From: Mytilus galloprovincialis
Taxonomy: Eukaryota > Mollusca > Bivalvia > Mytilida > Mytilidae
Length of the DNA stretch: 64,000 nucleotides
Direction of reading: 5' to 3'
NCBI RefSeq assembly: GCF_965363235.1
Contig: NC_134846.1
Span: 1,989,001-2,053,000, forward strand
The position numbers and the translations under genes are program-made. The notes beneath the pieces are model-generated. The model saw only the letters and a list, made by a program, of their open reading frames with translations, was not told the DNA's origin and made no database searches. Positions 1 to 12,067 of the stretch are shown one piece after another (position 1 is the first letter of the stretch; each line of letters starts with the position of its first letter).

Positions 1-257
1 TAGTATGTTATATCTTTGCCTATCCTTTTGAAAATAGATAGATAGAAACGTTAGAAGCAAAAATGATCAGTAAGACGAGGTCTATAGATAGTCAAACTAA
101 GCCAAACATGAGCGTTGAGTTTTTATGGTAGTTATTGTTCCTTTAACAAATTATTTTTTTACGATGTTTACGTTTCGAGCATACTCTATAGAAAATAGAT
201 AACTGGAACCATTAAAAATGACTAAAAAGACATAATCAATTCATAACATAATGTAAA
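1..257. other. AT-rich sequence, nothing recognised
   Basis: No open frame, repeat or structured motif that I can support. It forms the left flank of the foldback element. Confidence 0.6.
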
Positions 258-1032
258 TGTTCCAGACCGTATGAGTATTTGGACCGTACGCGTATGGTCT
301 GGACCGTATGCGTACTTTTTCAATATACGCATACGGTCGGACCGTACGCGTACGGTCGGACTAATATCAAGAATTTGGTCAAGTTTATTAGATACAAATG
401 TATATAACAGATCAAAATAACTTATATCTCAAATTAACATAAAAAGTTGAATAGTTATTGAAATAAAAACTTAATATTTAAACTATTTGTAAAAAATCAG
501 ACTTATTTGATCTGTTAATTCTCCTGTACTTAGCATGTCAGTAATTCATTAATTACAGCCCAGTATGCTCATTGAAATTAAAGTTATCGGAAGTAAACAT
601 AATGTGGGAGGACAATTGTTTTGGAATATTTAGGAACTTTACAAAAAATGCATATGCAAAGGAACATGCATGAACAAAAAATGTTAATGTTAAAAACATA
701 TGACGATCCTTGTGGAAGCAAGTGTCATCTTGGGCCAGAGTAACAAAATAGGATTCACGGATATAAAATTAAACAAATATTTAATTTTAATTGTTCGCTT
801 ATTTACTTTATCCATCTAATTGTAATACTAACAATTTGTATAACTAAAAATTAAGATTTTGATAAATGTTTGTTAACATTTAACCCATATGATCCCAAAA
901 CATGTATGGTCAGCTGGACCGTACGCGTATACTCATACGGTCCGACCGTACGCGTATGGTCGGACCGTACGAGTATACGTATACGGTCCGGACCGTACGC
1001 GTACCGTCCAAATACTCGTATGGTCTGGAACA
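258..1032. mobile_element. Foldback-type element with GACCGTACGCGTA-rich inverted ends
   Basis: The outer ends are inverted copies: 258-283 (atgttccagaccgtatgag...) matches the reverse complement of 1007-1032 with about two mismatches. Inside each end the motif GACCGTACGCGTA and its complement recur several times (258-361 and about 905-1032), so each arm is itself made of short palindromic repeats. These arms are GC-rich islands in AT-rich DNA. The 540-bp centre is AT-rich and has no credible coding sequence; the small open frames in the arms only reflect the palindromic repeats. I could not define a target-site duplication. A non-autonomous foldback or MITE-like transposon is the best explanation. 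Confidence 0.7.
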
Positions 1033-1967
1033 TAAACAAAGCCAACACGTCCATTTCTTTAAAGAATAATTTGACTTTGATAATACATATGTTCATGTTT
1101 ATGTTTTTTTTTAATCTGTAGTAGAGAAATTAAATAGAAAACATATAAAAAAAAGAAAAAAAAAGAGATAGCCACGAACCAGATTATAATCTACAATGTT
1201 TCAGAGTAGTCATTATTGAAGATACATAAATATCCAGGTAAATGAAACAAGCGACTTAGGACTTCAATGTTTTCTTTCCACTGGATATGTATTTTTGAAA
1301 TCTGCACCTTTTGTACGGATAAAAGGAACATGTATCACCTTATTTTTTTTACTAATGTGGAAGCGTTGATCAAATTTGTATGACATTGAGATAGAACGTT
1401 AATTTTTTAAAAGTATTGTAAATGGTTCGACGTTCCCCACTTTCTGTTCTTGGAATTTCGAGAGAAGAAAAAATATCATGAAAAGAAAACTGTTTCCTAC
1501 ATCAAGTTGAAATCTGAAGGTATGTTTTTGCAAAGCTACAAGGTTGTGTGAGAATCCATGTTTAAAGTTCGAACATAAGTAGTCCGAGATTATTTGACCC
1601 CATTATTTTTATGTATTGAAAAAACATATAACATGCAGAACACCTAACTGTGTCCTTCTAATTACTCAAGATTCAACTATTTACACATCGTTTGCGCATA
1701 TAACAAAAGCAAAAGCATGTCACTGAAAATAGACGATTAAGAAAATTCGTTTTTGCTGCAAAGACTAAATACGAGAAAAAATACACAATATGCATAACGA
1801 AAATATTCTATACCAGTTGCAAGAAAAATTTCATTTTCTCATACACTTCCAAGTTATAGACGGTGCTTGACGTCCACATGGTGTTTGCAAATAATGTGTA
1901 AATCACTGTGCGGTGTATTTGCATAACTTTCAGATAAGAAAGTTTAACCTTCCGAATTTCGACAGAA
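1033..1967 (+). other. 5' flank of C4-like gene A
   Basis: About 0.9 kb of AT-rich sequence with A-runs near 1145-1165. It presumably holds the promoter and 5' UTR of the gene starting at 1968, but I see no convincing TATA box or initiator and no other gene. Confidence 0.4.
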
Positions 1968-4900
1968 ATGATAAATCTTGGCATTAAAATGTCGTGGATC
2001 TTTCTTTTACAGTTCATGTTTTGTTTCAGTAATGGTAGAGAAAAAGAAAGTGTGGACTCCCAAGACGGAGACAAAAAACGTTTATTACTTAATGACCCAG
2101 ACGCCATCAACAATAGGCTTGAACATTTAGAACGATCACTTCAACAACAACAAGCTACAATACTTCAACTAACACGCAATATGCCTCTCAGTAAGTATCT
2201 TTAACACACTGTAAAATGATTTTGTTAACAGTTGATTTTGATAATCTAGGAAGGGGTAGGAGGTTTAAAATAAAAGACTTCACGTTAATTGCACCTGACA
2301 AAATATTCAAAGGCAGCTTTTAATTATATATTCAACACACAAAATGTATGAATTAATTGTATACGGAAAATGAAAATAAATATTCATACTGTCTGAATAA
2401 AAATCTATCTCTCGTTGCAATTATTGAGTTTTGGTTGATGCCTAGCAAAATTTGCATTTCCAACAAAATTATATGTATCTTATACTGCACAGTGAAGCAC
2501 AATTTTGTTATATCATACCTTATCAACAACGTGTCGCATTTTTGATACAAAGCTAAAGGTGGTACCCAGCGTCAAATACTGATATTTAAATCTCTCGTAT
2601 TGTGTGTAACAGTATATCTATTTTCTTAGTCCATTGCGTTGTATGTTTGTTAAATGTAAAATAACAAAAATTCCGAATTCTAAAGAAAATTCAAAACCGA
2701 AAGAATCTTATCGAATGACAAACATCAAACGAAATGTAAACAACTGTCATTTTCCTAATTTGGTTCAAACATTTTCTCTTGTAGAAAATACACAAGTATG
2801 TTTACACAGTTTTTGATACTTGATACCGATTATGGTCACATTAATCAATTATGTCTGTTTGTTTCCTGCTCCAATTTTAACAATAAATCATTCAGCCGTG
2901 TTTAGTGCTGTTCACTCAATTTTCGGACAGATCCCCTGCCGTTAATTTACTACTGTTCAGACAATCAGCTTGCAGTAAATTCAATACAGTTCAGAAGCTG
3001 TTCATGCAATAAGTATGATGCTAACGTGTACAGATGAATACAACGACTGAATATCTAAACATAGACTAATCAGATCTAAATGGACTACATGGAAATTGTC
3101 AGAACGGTAATTCATTGACCACGGTAGATAAGACTGAAAATAGACTGAGCGACTGAAAAATACTTAATTATATATTGGTCAGTCTGCATATGGTCATAGT
3201 TGTTTTCAAAAGAGAAATTGTTTTCTATTGTGTTGTAGATGATCTTTCAATTTGGGTTGTACAAGTTTCACATGTATCAGTTTTGAGTGTGAACTATTCG
3301 AAAATTCCGGTTTTGTTGCATAATTGTAGTGAATGTCACAAAAGATATAAAAATGAATATTTTGATGTTATTACTTTCAGTGTACACCTCTATATATATT
3401 TCTATTAAAAAAATGTATAACTTTTTAGATCAAGGATCAAATTACATACAGTGGGGAAAACTGAGTTGTTCAGCTGCAAATGCAGAAACTGTTTACTCAG
3501 GTATAGTTTCTACATTTTACTTCTTCAAAATTAAGAAATAATAGTACTGAGTTTGAAGTGATGAAACCTTCAATTGGTTGACATAGATTTTGTCTGATAA
3601 ATCGAAACAGAGCAAGTAAATTTTGCGCGATCTTCAATCCCTTAACACAATACTGTAATTCATATTATAGCATAGTACTAGTAAAATGCTTTAAAAATTT
3701 GTTTTTTTATGAAATTGTTTAACATCTAACAACGGTATACTACTCATGCTACTGTTGCCTTTATTTATTCATCCCTTATTTTATTGATTTTATTTTAACA
3801 TTGTATCATAAATCAACTTTATTCGTTCAGTGTATGTTCACTTGTGTTAATACGTCTTTTGATTGAGTTAAGCCATTTCAATGCATCTGGCGTAAGTGTA
3901 AAATTTTAGTTCTGATATCTATGATGAGTTTATTGATCATAGTGTTTCGTTCTATGTTGTGATGTTATACTATTGTTTCAAATAAGTGTGAAAGGTTGGT
4001 ACAACCCGCTGTATTTGTTTGAACTTTTCCTAAGTCAGGAATCTGTAAATTGTGACTTGGATGGAGAGTTGTCTCATTGGCCCTCATACCACATCTTCTT
4101 ATATCTATGAAAAATATCCCCGGAGCATCGTCCGCTATAGGTGCAAGTTTCTTGACAATGATACATAACATCAACCGTGGACATCATATATTAAATTCAT
4201 ATGTCATTCAATAAAAAAGACGATAAAAAAAGGATTAAGATAAAGATTTCCGTAAAGAAAAAAACAATGGAGTACAAATAATGTTTTTTTTTTCAATAAG
4301 TTGAACCATTGATGACTTCAACACAAGTCTAGATAAAAATACAGGAAATGATTTCAAGAAAATGATCTCAAGAAAAATACTGAAGAATCAAGACTAAAGA
4401 TTTTAGAAAATGTTATGCCTTCATCTTATGTATATTTTTTCTCAAGAGTCTTGCAGCTTTTTTACGGTTTTTAGTGTCAGTATCATAAATGGGGCAAAAG
4501 ATACCTGAGGGACATTCGAACACATAGATAAAAATACTGACAACGCCATGACCAAATGATGACTAAAAAAACAGAGACAAAACAGAAACATAATAGTCAC
4601 AAGACACAACATAGAAAAATAAAGACTAAGCAACACACAACTCACCAAACAAAACAGTTTTCTAAACCTAAGTGTTGTCGAAAGTAAACCGGTCAGGTTT
4701 TTTTCCCCATTTTGTTCCATTCTGATAAAATGTGAACTGAACATGAAATCATAGACATAAATACATGTATAGCAAAGTTGACTGGAAAAATATTTAATTT
4801 CGTATCAAACTAGCAAAAAACATCTAGTTCTTCAGCTAGGAGCAACATCTAAAGTAAGCATACTGTAAATTGTATAGGGTTAACAACACTATGAACATAA

Positions 4901-5649
4901 ATTTTACAATTGTGAAAGTTGAAATAAAAAGATGTTGAATTATTGTCAATTTATCAACTCTCAATTTGAGATCAAACGACGTTTACGATAACAAATGGAG
5001 GTCATCATACGGCCTTAGACAATAAGCAAAAACAATGCATCAAAGCAAGTTATAAAAGGGCCCGAAATTGTTTTTGTTAAACTATCTAAACGAGATAACT
5101 CACAGCCTCATTTATGTACACTCGCCTAATCTTCAGACTCATTTTAGCAGCTTAAAAGGTTTACATTTTGTAGGTTTTGCCACTGGACAGCACTATGATA
5201 CAACAAAGTATTCAGACAGGTTTGGTGGACCAGCCAACTTTCTTTGTCTACCTAATAATCCAGAGTTAAGTAACAGAACAATACCGGGTAACAGTTTTCT
5301 ATACGGAACAGAATACGAAGAGAACTTTTTGCACAGCGACTCGGATGGTCAAGATGTGCCGTGTGCTTTTTGCAGGAGTCCCGGTTCATCTTCGACAGAA
5401 ATGTTTCCAGGAAGAAAGACTTGTTACAATGGTTGGAAAATGGAATATTTAGGGTATATAATGTCTGGGTATTTCGGTTATAGAGCTTCATCTTACATCT
5501 GTGTTGATATACACGGAGAGTATGTTCAAGGTGGCAAAGCTAATACTGTCGGCCAATCATTATATGCAACTGGTACAAAGTGTGGAACTCTTCCTTGTCC
5601 TCCATATAATGACAATCTAGCTGTGTATTGTGTGGTTTGTTCCAAATAA
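1968..5649 (+). CDS. Short-chain collagen C4-like secreted protein, gene A
   Basis: Three coding exons: 1968-2190 (donor gtaagt), 3429-3500 (acceptor ctttttag, donor gtatag) and 5174-5649 (acceptor attttgtag, stop TAA 5647-5649). Both junctions are phase 1 and give 256 aa. A second in-frame ATG at 1989 starts a cleaner signal peptide (MSWIFLLQFMFCFSNG) and may be the real start. After it come a basic KKRLLLNDP motif and a short Gln-rich coiled coil. Exon 2 opens the globular domain (NYIQWGKLSC) and exon 3 carries GGPANFLCLPNNPE, PCAFCR, PGRKTCYNGW, CGTLPCPPY and the ending CVVCSK. There are about 10 Cys in the domain, probably disulphide-bonded. This matches the C-terminal domain of mollusc and cnidarian 'short-chain collagen C4-like' proteins, but there are no Gly-X-Y repeats. 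Role unknown; probably extracellular. Gene B downstream is a tandem paralogue. An AATAAA overlaps the stop at 5645-5650. Confidence 0.88.
2191..3428 (+). other. Intron 1 of C4-like gene A
   Basis: GT-AG intron, AT-rich. I see no repeat family, RNA gene or nested gene in it. Confidence 0.7.
3990..4115 (-). repeat. Dispersed mussel repeat D1, reverse copy (intron 2 of gene A)
   Basis: Contains gagagttgtctcattgg followed by ctcataccacatcttctta. This is the reverse complement of the 'agaagatgtggtatgattgcc' end seen at 12068 and in other copies here. It lies in intron 2 (3501-5173). A second degenerate piece of the same family, in + orientation, is at about 4990-5062 (tacggcctt... ttataaaagggcccgaaat). 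Confidence 0.75.
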
Positions 5650-6927
5650 ACATGTGCCATACACATAAAACAGTCTCTCGGATTTCACTTCTCATGAGTG
5701 CAAATTCGAACAACATTTTTTTAACTGTAGAATCAACCAACTTAGCAATGATATACCTCCCAATATGTGCAAAACAATTCGAAATTTTCTTTTGATATAG
5801 CTTGCATGGTTCGGCATCTTGAGACAAACATGTCCAGTAGGATATTTTTCTCCCATAGGATTTAAAAAAACAAGACCGGATTTTAAGAAATCCTATAGGA
5901 TAAAGTCATATCACGTAGAAGAGTTAGCTCGCTATAAAACCTGATTTAATACAACATTTTCATCATAAGAAAATGATTGTACCAATTCAGGAATATGACA
6001 GTTGGTTTGATGTGTTTGAACGTTTTAATTTTGCTATTTGATTCTGGACTTTTTGTGTTAAATTTTCATTATATATAAAGTATGCCATTAAGTCTCTTGT
6101 GGAGAGTTGTCCAGCCCAGTAGTCAACATTTCGGTGTTGACATGAATATCAATAGTGTGGTCATTTTTATAAATTTCCTGTTTACAAAACTTTAAATTTT
6201 TCGAAAAACTAAGGATTTTCTTATCTCAGGCATAAATTACCTTAGCCGTATTTGGCACAACTTTTTGAAAGTTTGAATCCTCAATGCTCTTCAACTTTAT
6301 ACTTGTTTGGCTTTACAAACATTTTGATATGAGCGTCACTGATGAATCTTATGTAGACGAAACGCGCGTCTGGCGTACTAAATTATAATCCTGGTACCTT
6401 TGAAATCTAGTCTCATTAGAAATCATACGGCATCTTCTTTTTTTGTTACCTAAATACGCTTTATTATTAATTTTATCTTTGTCACATTATGCTGTAGAAA
6501 CGTCATCCGCTAATTTAAAAATTGTACCGGTTTTGATTATGTTTTCAAAAGGTCAAATTAATTGTCAAAAGTTAAATCACTAAATTGTAAAGGGGTTCAT
6601 CATCTTTTGTTTATTGGGACCATGTTAAGAAATGGTTCGTTTCTCGAATTGTTTTGCTTCACAATTTTTTGCCAAAAGGGCTTATATGTGGAGGATGGTG
6701 AATGCTATGTTCACTAAAAGCCAAGCTTCGTAAACACACATCGATATACTTGTAATTGTTGAACATTCGTCCTCTTGAAGTAGGAACAGAATATTATTAT
6801 TCTTCTTTCCTTTCTTATGTTGCGTAGTATGGTTAGGTACGAAATTTATAATCTAGTTCAATACGTGCAATTGTTATCAAGTTCGACCTTGTAAAGATAA
6901 AGTGAACAAACATTGTTCTACTAAATT
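5650..6927. other. Spacer between C4-like genes A and B, with repeat D2
   Basis: No gene. The stretch 6157-6407 is a dispersed repeat (D2) ending in gacgaaacgcgcgtctgg and taatcctggtacctttg, which I recognise as common in mussel DNA. A diverged copy lies at 7891-8135 inside gene B and a poorer one at about 23980-24110. The last 250 bp before 6928 presumably include gene B's promoter; no motif stands out. Confidence 0.65.
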
Positions 6928-9794
6928 ATGCCTGTATTTCAAGTTCTTACTATATTTGTCGTTGTGACTATAATGCTAGGACATAATGATGACACTGGCG
7001 ATATCAATAAACGTTTGTTGCTGAACGATCCAGCTATTGCTGCAACCAGATTAGCTAACGTAGAAGCTGCAATAAAGAACTTAAGGGAGTTGGCTTCTCA
7101 GTTTCAAAGTAATTAACTTTTCAAAACATTAGTTTATATTGATAGGGGATTAATAAAGGAATCAAAAGAACAAAAAATATATATAGGTCACCGTGCTTGT
7201 TTTCGAGATATTAACCATTGAAATTTTGGCGGGAAAATGTTCTCTCTTGATTTTTCATAACTTTATCATTGACAAGTTTAAGTCCTCAAAAACTATTAAA
7301 ATATAATCAAAATTTTATAAGACTTTAACAGACAGCTTATCATTATACATGTAAAAGAATTATAAAAAGAAAAATGGGGGTCACCGGGAAAAATTTGTTA
7401 AGGCATTAAAACCAGAGGATTCCGAAAATCTGACCAAAATTCCAAAACATGACAAGCCAGCTTCCTTAAAGGGAGAAGTTTCTAAACTTAAAGTAGATCT
7501 TAAAACGGAGCAGACAAGAAATGTTCAACATGAAACGAAAATTTCACAATTGACACAATCTCTAACAATGATCCAAGGTACGTTTAATTCGACTACGTTA
7601 TAAATTGTAATGCAGAACTATTTTTTTAATTCTGCACCCTAATTTTATTTTCTAAACTATGCATTTTTAGACTCAATAGACACAAGAAAGGACATTTGAA
7701 ACGGGAATTTTGCATTTTTCAATGAAACATGTGAAAGATGTGTCTTGAAGTGAAGAGACCTCTGAAACTTCTCCGAACAACTGGTTTTACATTTCAGTAC
7801 TAGTTTTATATGGATATATAATGATTTTTGAAAACTATACAGTGTATGTAGTTGCAGTATCATTTCTGTGTGATATGATTTATTATTTATATGGTCATAA
7901 TTATAAATTAACTGTTTACAAAAGATAACATTTTCGAAATACTAAGGCTTTTCTACCACAGGAATATATAACCTTGGTTGTATTTGGTAAAACGTTGAAG
8001 GATCTTTGGTCCTGAATACTCTTCTATTTCGAACTTTATTTGGCCTTTTTGACTTCTTTTATTCGAGTGTCACCAATGAGTCTTTTGTAGGCGTAACGCG
8101 CGTCTGGGGCAAATACAAAATTTCAATCCTCTTATCTATGATTAGTTCATTAATGTTTCTGTAGAAATACACAATATATACTCCGAGTACCGATTTTCGA
8201 CACTGCATATATTTTTTTTTTTTATTTTTTTAGAGTACGGTTCTTCTTATATCCGTTGGGGAAGAACACAGTGCGATGGAGCAAACTCAGAACTTGTTTA
8301 TTCAGGTAAATACAACTTATCAGCATATGGTCAACATTGCAGTCATAACAGCTTATCATCGAGCAGTATATGTTTTGCAGGAAAAAAACTATTAAGCTAT
8401 ATGCATTGGTACTGATAACAGATAGCTATTTTCAAATAAGATGACATGATATCGAATCAAAATTCTGCATACTAAAATATCATCGTCAATGTCAAATATA
8501 AACATGTTAGACTGGTATCCTATTTCACTTGTAATGTACTTTCAAAGTCTTCATGTACTAACTAAGACTTGTAATATTGACAAGCAAACGCAGATGACAA
8601 CATACTGCCATTTAGGCCGTTATACATACATTTGCTGTGACGTAAGCCTATTCAGTTATCGCAATACTTAGTCATGTCTTTTATTAATTAGTTAATAAAT
8701 AAATTTGGTGTATTTACTGTCTTTTGATTGGCTAAAAGAATTGGCTTTATTTTCAATGTTATCAATTTTTATGGAGACACGCCCACTCTAACGTCACATG
8801 TATTCATACGCAAACATCTGTGTACGTTGTTATTGGTATTAATATATATCTTTGAGCATTATTTTTGATAGAAATTTATTTATAATGAATGGCAATAATT
8901 TATTTTGAATTTATTGAACCATAAAATTAATTTTTGACTGTTCACATTTAACATAATCCGCTTCGCGGATTATTCAATGTGAACAGTCAAAAATTAATTT
9001 TATGGTTCAATAAATTCAAAATAAATAAAAGCCATTCATTAAATACCTTCAGTCTACCTACGGACACCATAAAGAGTTGTTGCTAGTGTTTTATAATCAC
9101 CAAATACAAAATTTGACATTTTGTCATTATGAGACATAAACGGTTTGATTTTTTTCATTTTCATTGGACATGGCTGCGCCCATATACTAGTATACAGAGT
9201 AACCCCCCCCCCAAAAAAAAAACAAAAAAAAAACCCAACAAAACCATACGAATATTGGGATTCGTCAGGTAAAGGGAAAGTAGAAAACAAGTGTAACTAT
9301 TATTTAAAATTATTTTAGGATATGCAGCTGGTCAAATATACTACGACAGTAAATCTACAACTCGCTTCGGCGGTCCAGGAAATATGCTCTGCCTTCCAAA
9401 TAATCCAGAGTTAAGTAATAGGACTGCACCTGGAAACAGCAATATATATGGATCAGAATTCGAAGAGAGCACATTTGGTACTGGCTCACGACAAGAGGAC
9501 GTGCCTTGCGCTTTATGTCGCAGTAGAAATAGCACCACATCAGTAATGATTCCAGGGCGAAAAACGTGCTTTACAGGGTGGAAGATTGAGTACAATGGAC
9601 TATTAGCTTCTAGCTGCAACACATGTAAAGCGTCCACCTACGTCTGTGTAGATAAGAATCCTGAATACATACCTGGTGGTGAAACCAACGACAATCACAA
9701 CCTCCTATACACTACTGGTACCATCTGTGGATCTCTACCGTGTCCTCCGTACCACAATAACCTGGAACTGTTGTGTGTGGTCTGTTCAAAATAA
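6928..9794 (+). CDS. Short-chain collagen C4-like secreted protein, gene B
   Basis: Four coding exons: 6928-7108, 7416-7577, 8234-8305 and 9319-9794 (stop 9792-9794). Every junction is phase 1; total 296 aa. Exon 1 gives a signal peptide (MPVFQVLTIFVVVTIMLG) and the KRLLLNDP motif shared with gene A. Exon 2 (54 codons, acceptor ttaaaaccag, donor gtacgt) is charged and heptad-like (GEVSKLKVDLKTEQ), a coiled coil absent from gene A; its acceptor has a poor pyrimidine tract, so its start is the least certain point. Exons 3 and 4 match gene A exons 2 and 3 in length (72 and 476 bp with stop) and sequence: YIRWGRTQC, LCLPNNPELSNRT, PCALCR, PGRKTCFTGW, CGSLPCPPY, CVVCSK. There are about 12 domain Cys, with an extra pair in SSCNTCKAS. 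Probably an extracellular oligomer; ligand unknown. Confidence 0.86.
7891..8135 (+). repeat. Dispersed repeat D2, diverged copy in intron of gene B
   Basis: It aligns along its length with 6157-6407: 'tggtcat..ttataaatt' at the start, 'tgtttacaaaa', 'cgaaa.actaagg.ttt', then 'acgcgcgtctgg'. It lies in the intron between exon 2 (ends 7577) and exon 3 (starts 8234). Confidence 0.75.
8884..9040. repeat. Near-perfect long hairpin (foldback MITE) in last intron of gene B
   Basis: Arms 8884-8961 and 8965-9040 are close to perfect inverted copies around the centre atccgc-ttc-gcggat. The outer ends read aatgaatggc and gccattcatt. The arms contain attaatttttgactgttcac and its complement. Such a long clean palindrome is typical of a recent foldback MITE. 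It lies in the 8306-9318 intron; homopolymer C and A runs follow at 9203-9235. Confidence 0.85.
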
Positions 9795-9828
9795 CAATGT
9801 GGGATAAGTTATCCTGTAAGTGTATTCA

Positions 9829-9834
9829 AATAAA
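9829..9834 (+). promoter_or_regulatory. Polyadenylation signal AATAAA of C4-like gene B
   Basis: A canonical AATAAA lies 35 bp after the stop codon of gene B, at a plausible distance for a short 3' UTR. Confidence 0.45.
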
Positions 9835-11614
9835 TATTCATGTTGTTTAAAAAGTCATACATAAATCAACTAGTTGATGAATTAATCAGTAACAGTGTCA
9901 GGGTTTCCGTTACTGTCATCATACCCGACAGCTTGGTAAGCAATGACTCTGCAATCGTAAATATATCTCAAGAATTTTTTGACCTGTTGACATTTTACTA
10001 ACAGGGAGTTGTAGCTACATATTGACTTGTTTGTTAATTTCAAATTCCGTCTAGTTGTACTGTTAATGTATGGCAGACATGGGAATTTCTTACGTGAAGA
10101 TTCTAGTTTAAACGTATTATTTTGTTTTTACCGATATTCAAGGTAAATACAAAAAGGGGAAATCTAAAAAAAAAAACTTTGAAGAGGCAAACGTTAAACA
10201 ATTGCAATATCCAACAACGGAAAACATGAATAAAACAACTATCATATTCCTGACTTTGTACAGTGTTTTCTCAAGTAATTAGTGGGTTGAACCTAGTTTT
10301 ACAGCTAGCTTATACAACTTCTCACTTGTATGACAATTGTTTATACATGTTATAGTTCATGTATTGACCAAGATTGTGTGAGCAACCCAAACAAACCTAA
10401 TTGGTTAGAGTGAGACCAACTAGGATCCAGCAGCCCAAACTGAATAAAGACAGACCAGGACCCTGATGTCAAGTGGTTGTCACTGGTTCATGTCTGTCGT
10501 GTGCGTTTTTCATAAATAGTTTTGTTATAGATAAGGCCGCTATATTTTTTACAGTTGAATTGTTTCAGATTTTTCATATTGGGACCTTTTGTAACTAATA
10601 CAGTTTGGGTAATTCTCATTATTTCAGATTGTACGGCTGTTTATCATTGCTTACATTCACTTCATTTGAGATTTAATTGATAGTTGTTCCATTTACAATC
10701 GTACCACATCTCATTATTTTTATATCACAGACATAGACATGTAACACAACTGACTAAAAGATTTGAAAATTCTTTCAAAGAAATCAGACAAAAACAGCAA
10801 CAAATGCGACTATATAAGTATAAAAAGATAAAGTATAATTGCCAATGGAACAACTCTCTGCCAGAAACCAAATGACATACCAGTTGACATCTATAGGTCA
10901 TCGCAAGGTATTCAACAATGCGCATAAACCCATGTCATAGTCAGCATAAAGAATAACGATAAATATTGATGAATTTATCAATTAAACACAATTTAGATGG
11001 GTCTATACTGAGTTTGACCATTAACTGTGATTCATAACAGTACAAAGCTCTGCTATTAAAGGGGTTCAATTGATGCCCAAAGGAATACATAAAAACTGTC
11101 GATACATTTTATTGCAAAAATGAAAAATAATGCTATCAAGGGGAACATTGACAGCTTCAATCGTCTCATCACACCTCCAGTAAGTATATCCACCAGCTTT
11201 ATCTTTCTCTATAAGGAAGACGGCTTTAATAAGTTGCAGTAAGGTTCAGATTTATAAAACAACAATTTAATTAAACATGAACCCTTTTGTTTGATAAGAT
11301 TGTGTCGAAGTGTAGTGGATAGAGTTGAAAACTCAAAGCTGTCAACAGAATGAAAAGGACCATCATAAACTCGTAGGTTACCTAAAACATCAAATAGTTT
11401 ATTAAACTATAAAAATTGTAAATTCAACTATCTTCGTATGTTTTATTACAAATGTTAATGATAAGTACTTTGGTAGTGGTTAAAGAAACTGTTACTTGTA
11501 GAACAGTCACTATGGGCCGAGTGGAAACGATATTTTACTGTTTTTTTTTGTGTGTGTAATTATACAATGTCACATAAAAAAAAATTGTAAGTGGATGTTA
11601 ATATAAACAAGAAT
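9835..11614. other. Intergenic region with degenerate D1 copies
   Basis: No gene. About 10440-10730 is a diverged reverse copy of D1 (ataaggccgcta..., gaattgtttcaga, ending accacatctcattattttta). About 10805-10960 is a diverged forward copy (agtataattgccaatgg..., gtattcaacaatgcgcataaa). The remainder, including 10961-11614, is AT-rich with nothing recognised. Confidence 0.6.
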
Positions 11615-12067
11615 GTGTCCATAGTGCACAGATGCCCCACTCGCACTATCATTTTCTATGTTCAGTGGACCGTGAAAATTGGGGTCAAAACTTTAATTTG
11701 AAATTAAAATTAGAAAAATCATATCGTAGGGAACATGTGTACTAAGTTTCAAGTTGATTTAATTTAACTTCATCAAAAACTACCTTGACCAAAAACTTTA
11801 ACCTGAACTTCGCACTGTCATTTTCTATGTTCAGTTGACCATGAAATTGGGGTAAAAACTGTAATTTGGCATTAAAATTAGAAAGATCATATCATGGGGA
11901 ACATGTGTACTAAGTTTCAAGTCGATTGGACTTCAACTTCTTCAAAAGCTACCTTGACCAAAATCTTTAACCTGAAGCGAACGGACGCACAGACGGACGA
12001 ACGAACGAACGAACGGAGGCACAGACAAGAAAACATAATGCCCCTCTACTATCGTAGGTGGGGCATA
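11615..12067 (+). mobile_element. Pearl-like element: two 169-bp tandem units plus tetranucleotide microsatellite
   Basis: Two tandem units start at 11641 and 11810 (period 169 bp), each reading tcgcact.tcattttctatg ... tactaagtttcaagt ... taccttgacc. They are followed by a (gaac/gacg)n microsatellite at about 11985-12016. The element is bracketed by the inverted pair atgccccac (11632-11640) and gtggggcat (12058-12066). Conserved ends, about 160-bp tandem units and a microsatellite are the layout of bivalve 'pearl' elements, which others have linked to Helentrons (HINEs). The assignment is by architecture only. A partial, diverged unit of the same family lies at about 48290-48420. Confidence 0.7.

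Noticed and set aside
851-1121. Overlapping open frames on both strands across the GC-rich palindromes
   Set aside because: Both are translations of the inverted CCGTACGCG repeats; no protein-like composition or splice context.
5068-5173. Open frame extending upstream of C4-like gene A exon 3
   Set aside because: The acceptor at 5173 and the exon 2 phase fit exactly; the upstream part has no family match and lacks a good start.
7332-7415. Earlier starts for exon 2 of C4-like gene B (acceptors at 7331 or 7402)
   Set aside because: With the required phase these run into stops or the wrong frame; only the acceptor ending at 7415 keeps phase 1 open to the donor at 7578.
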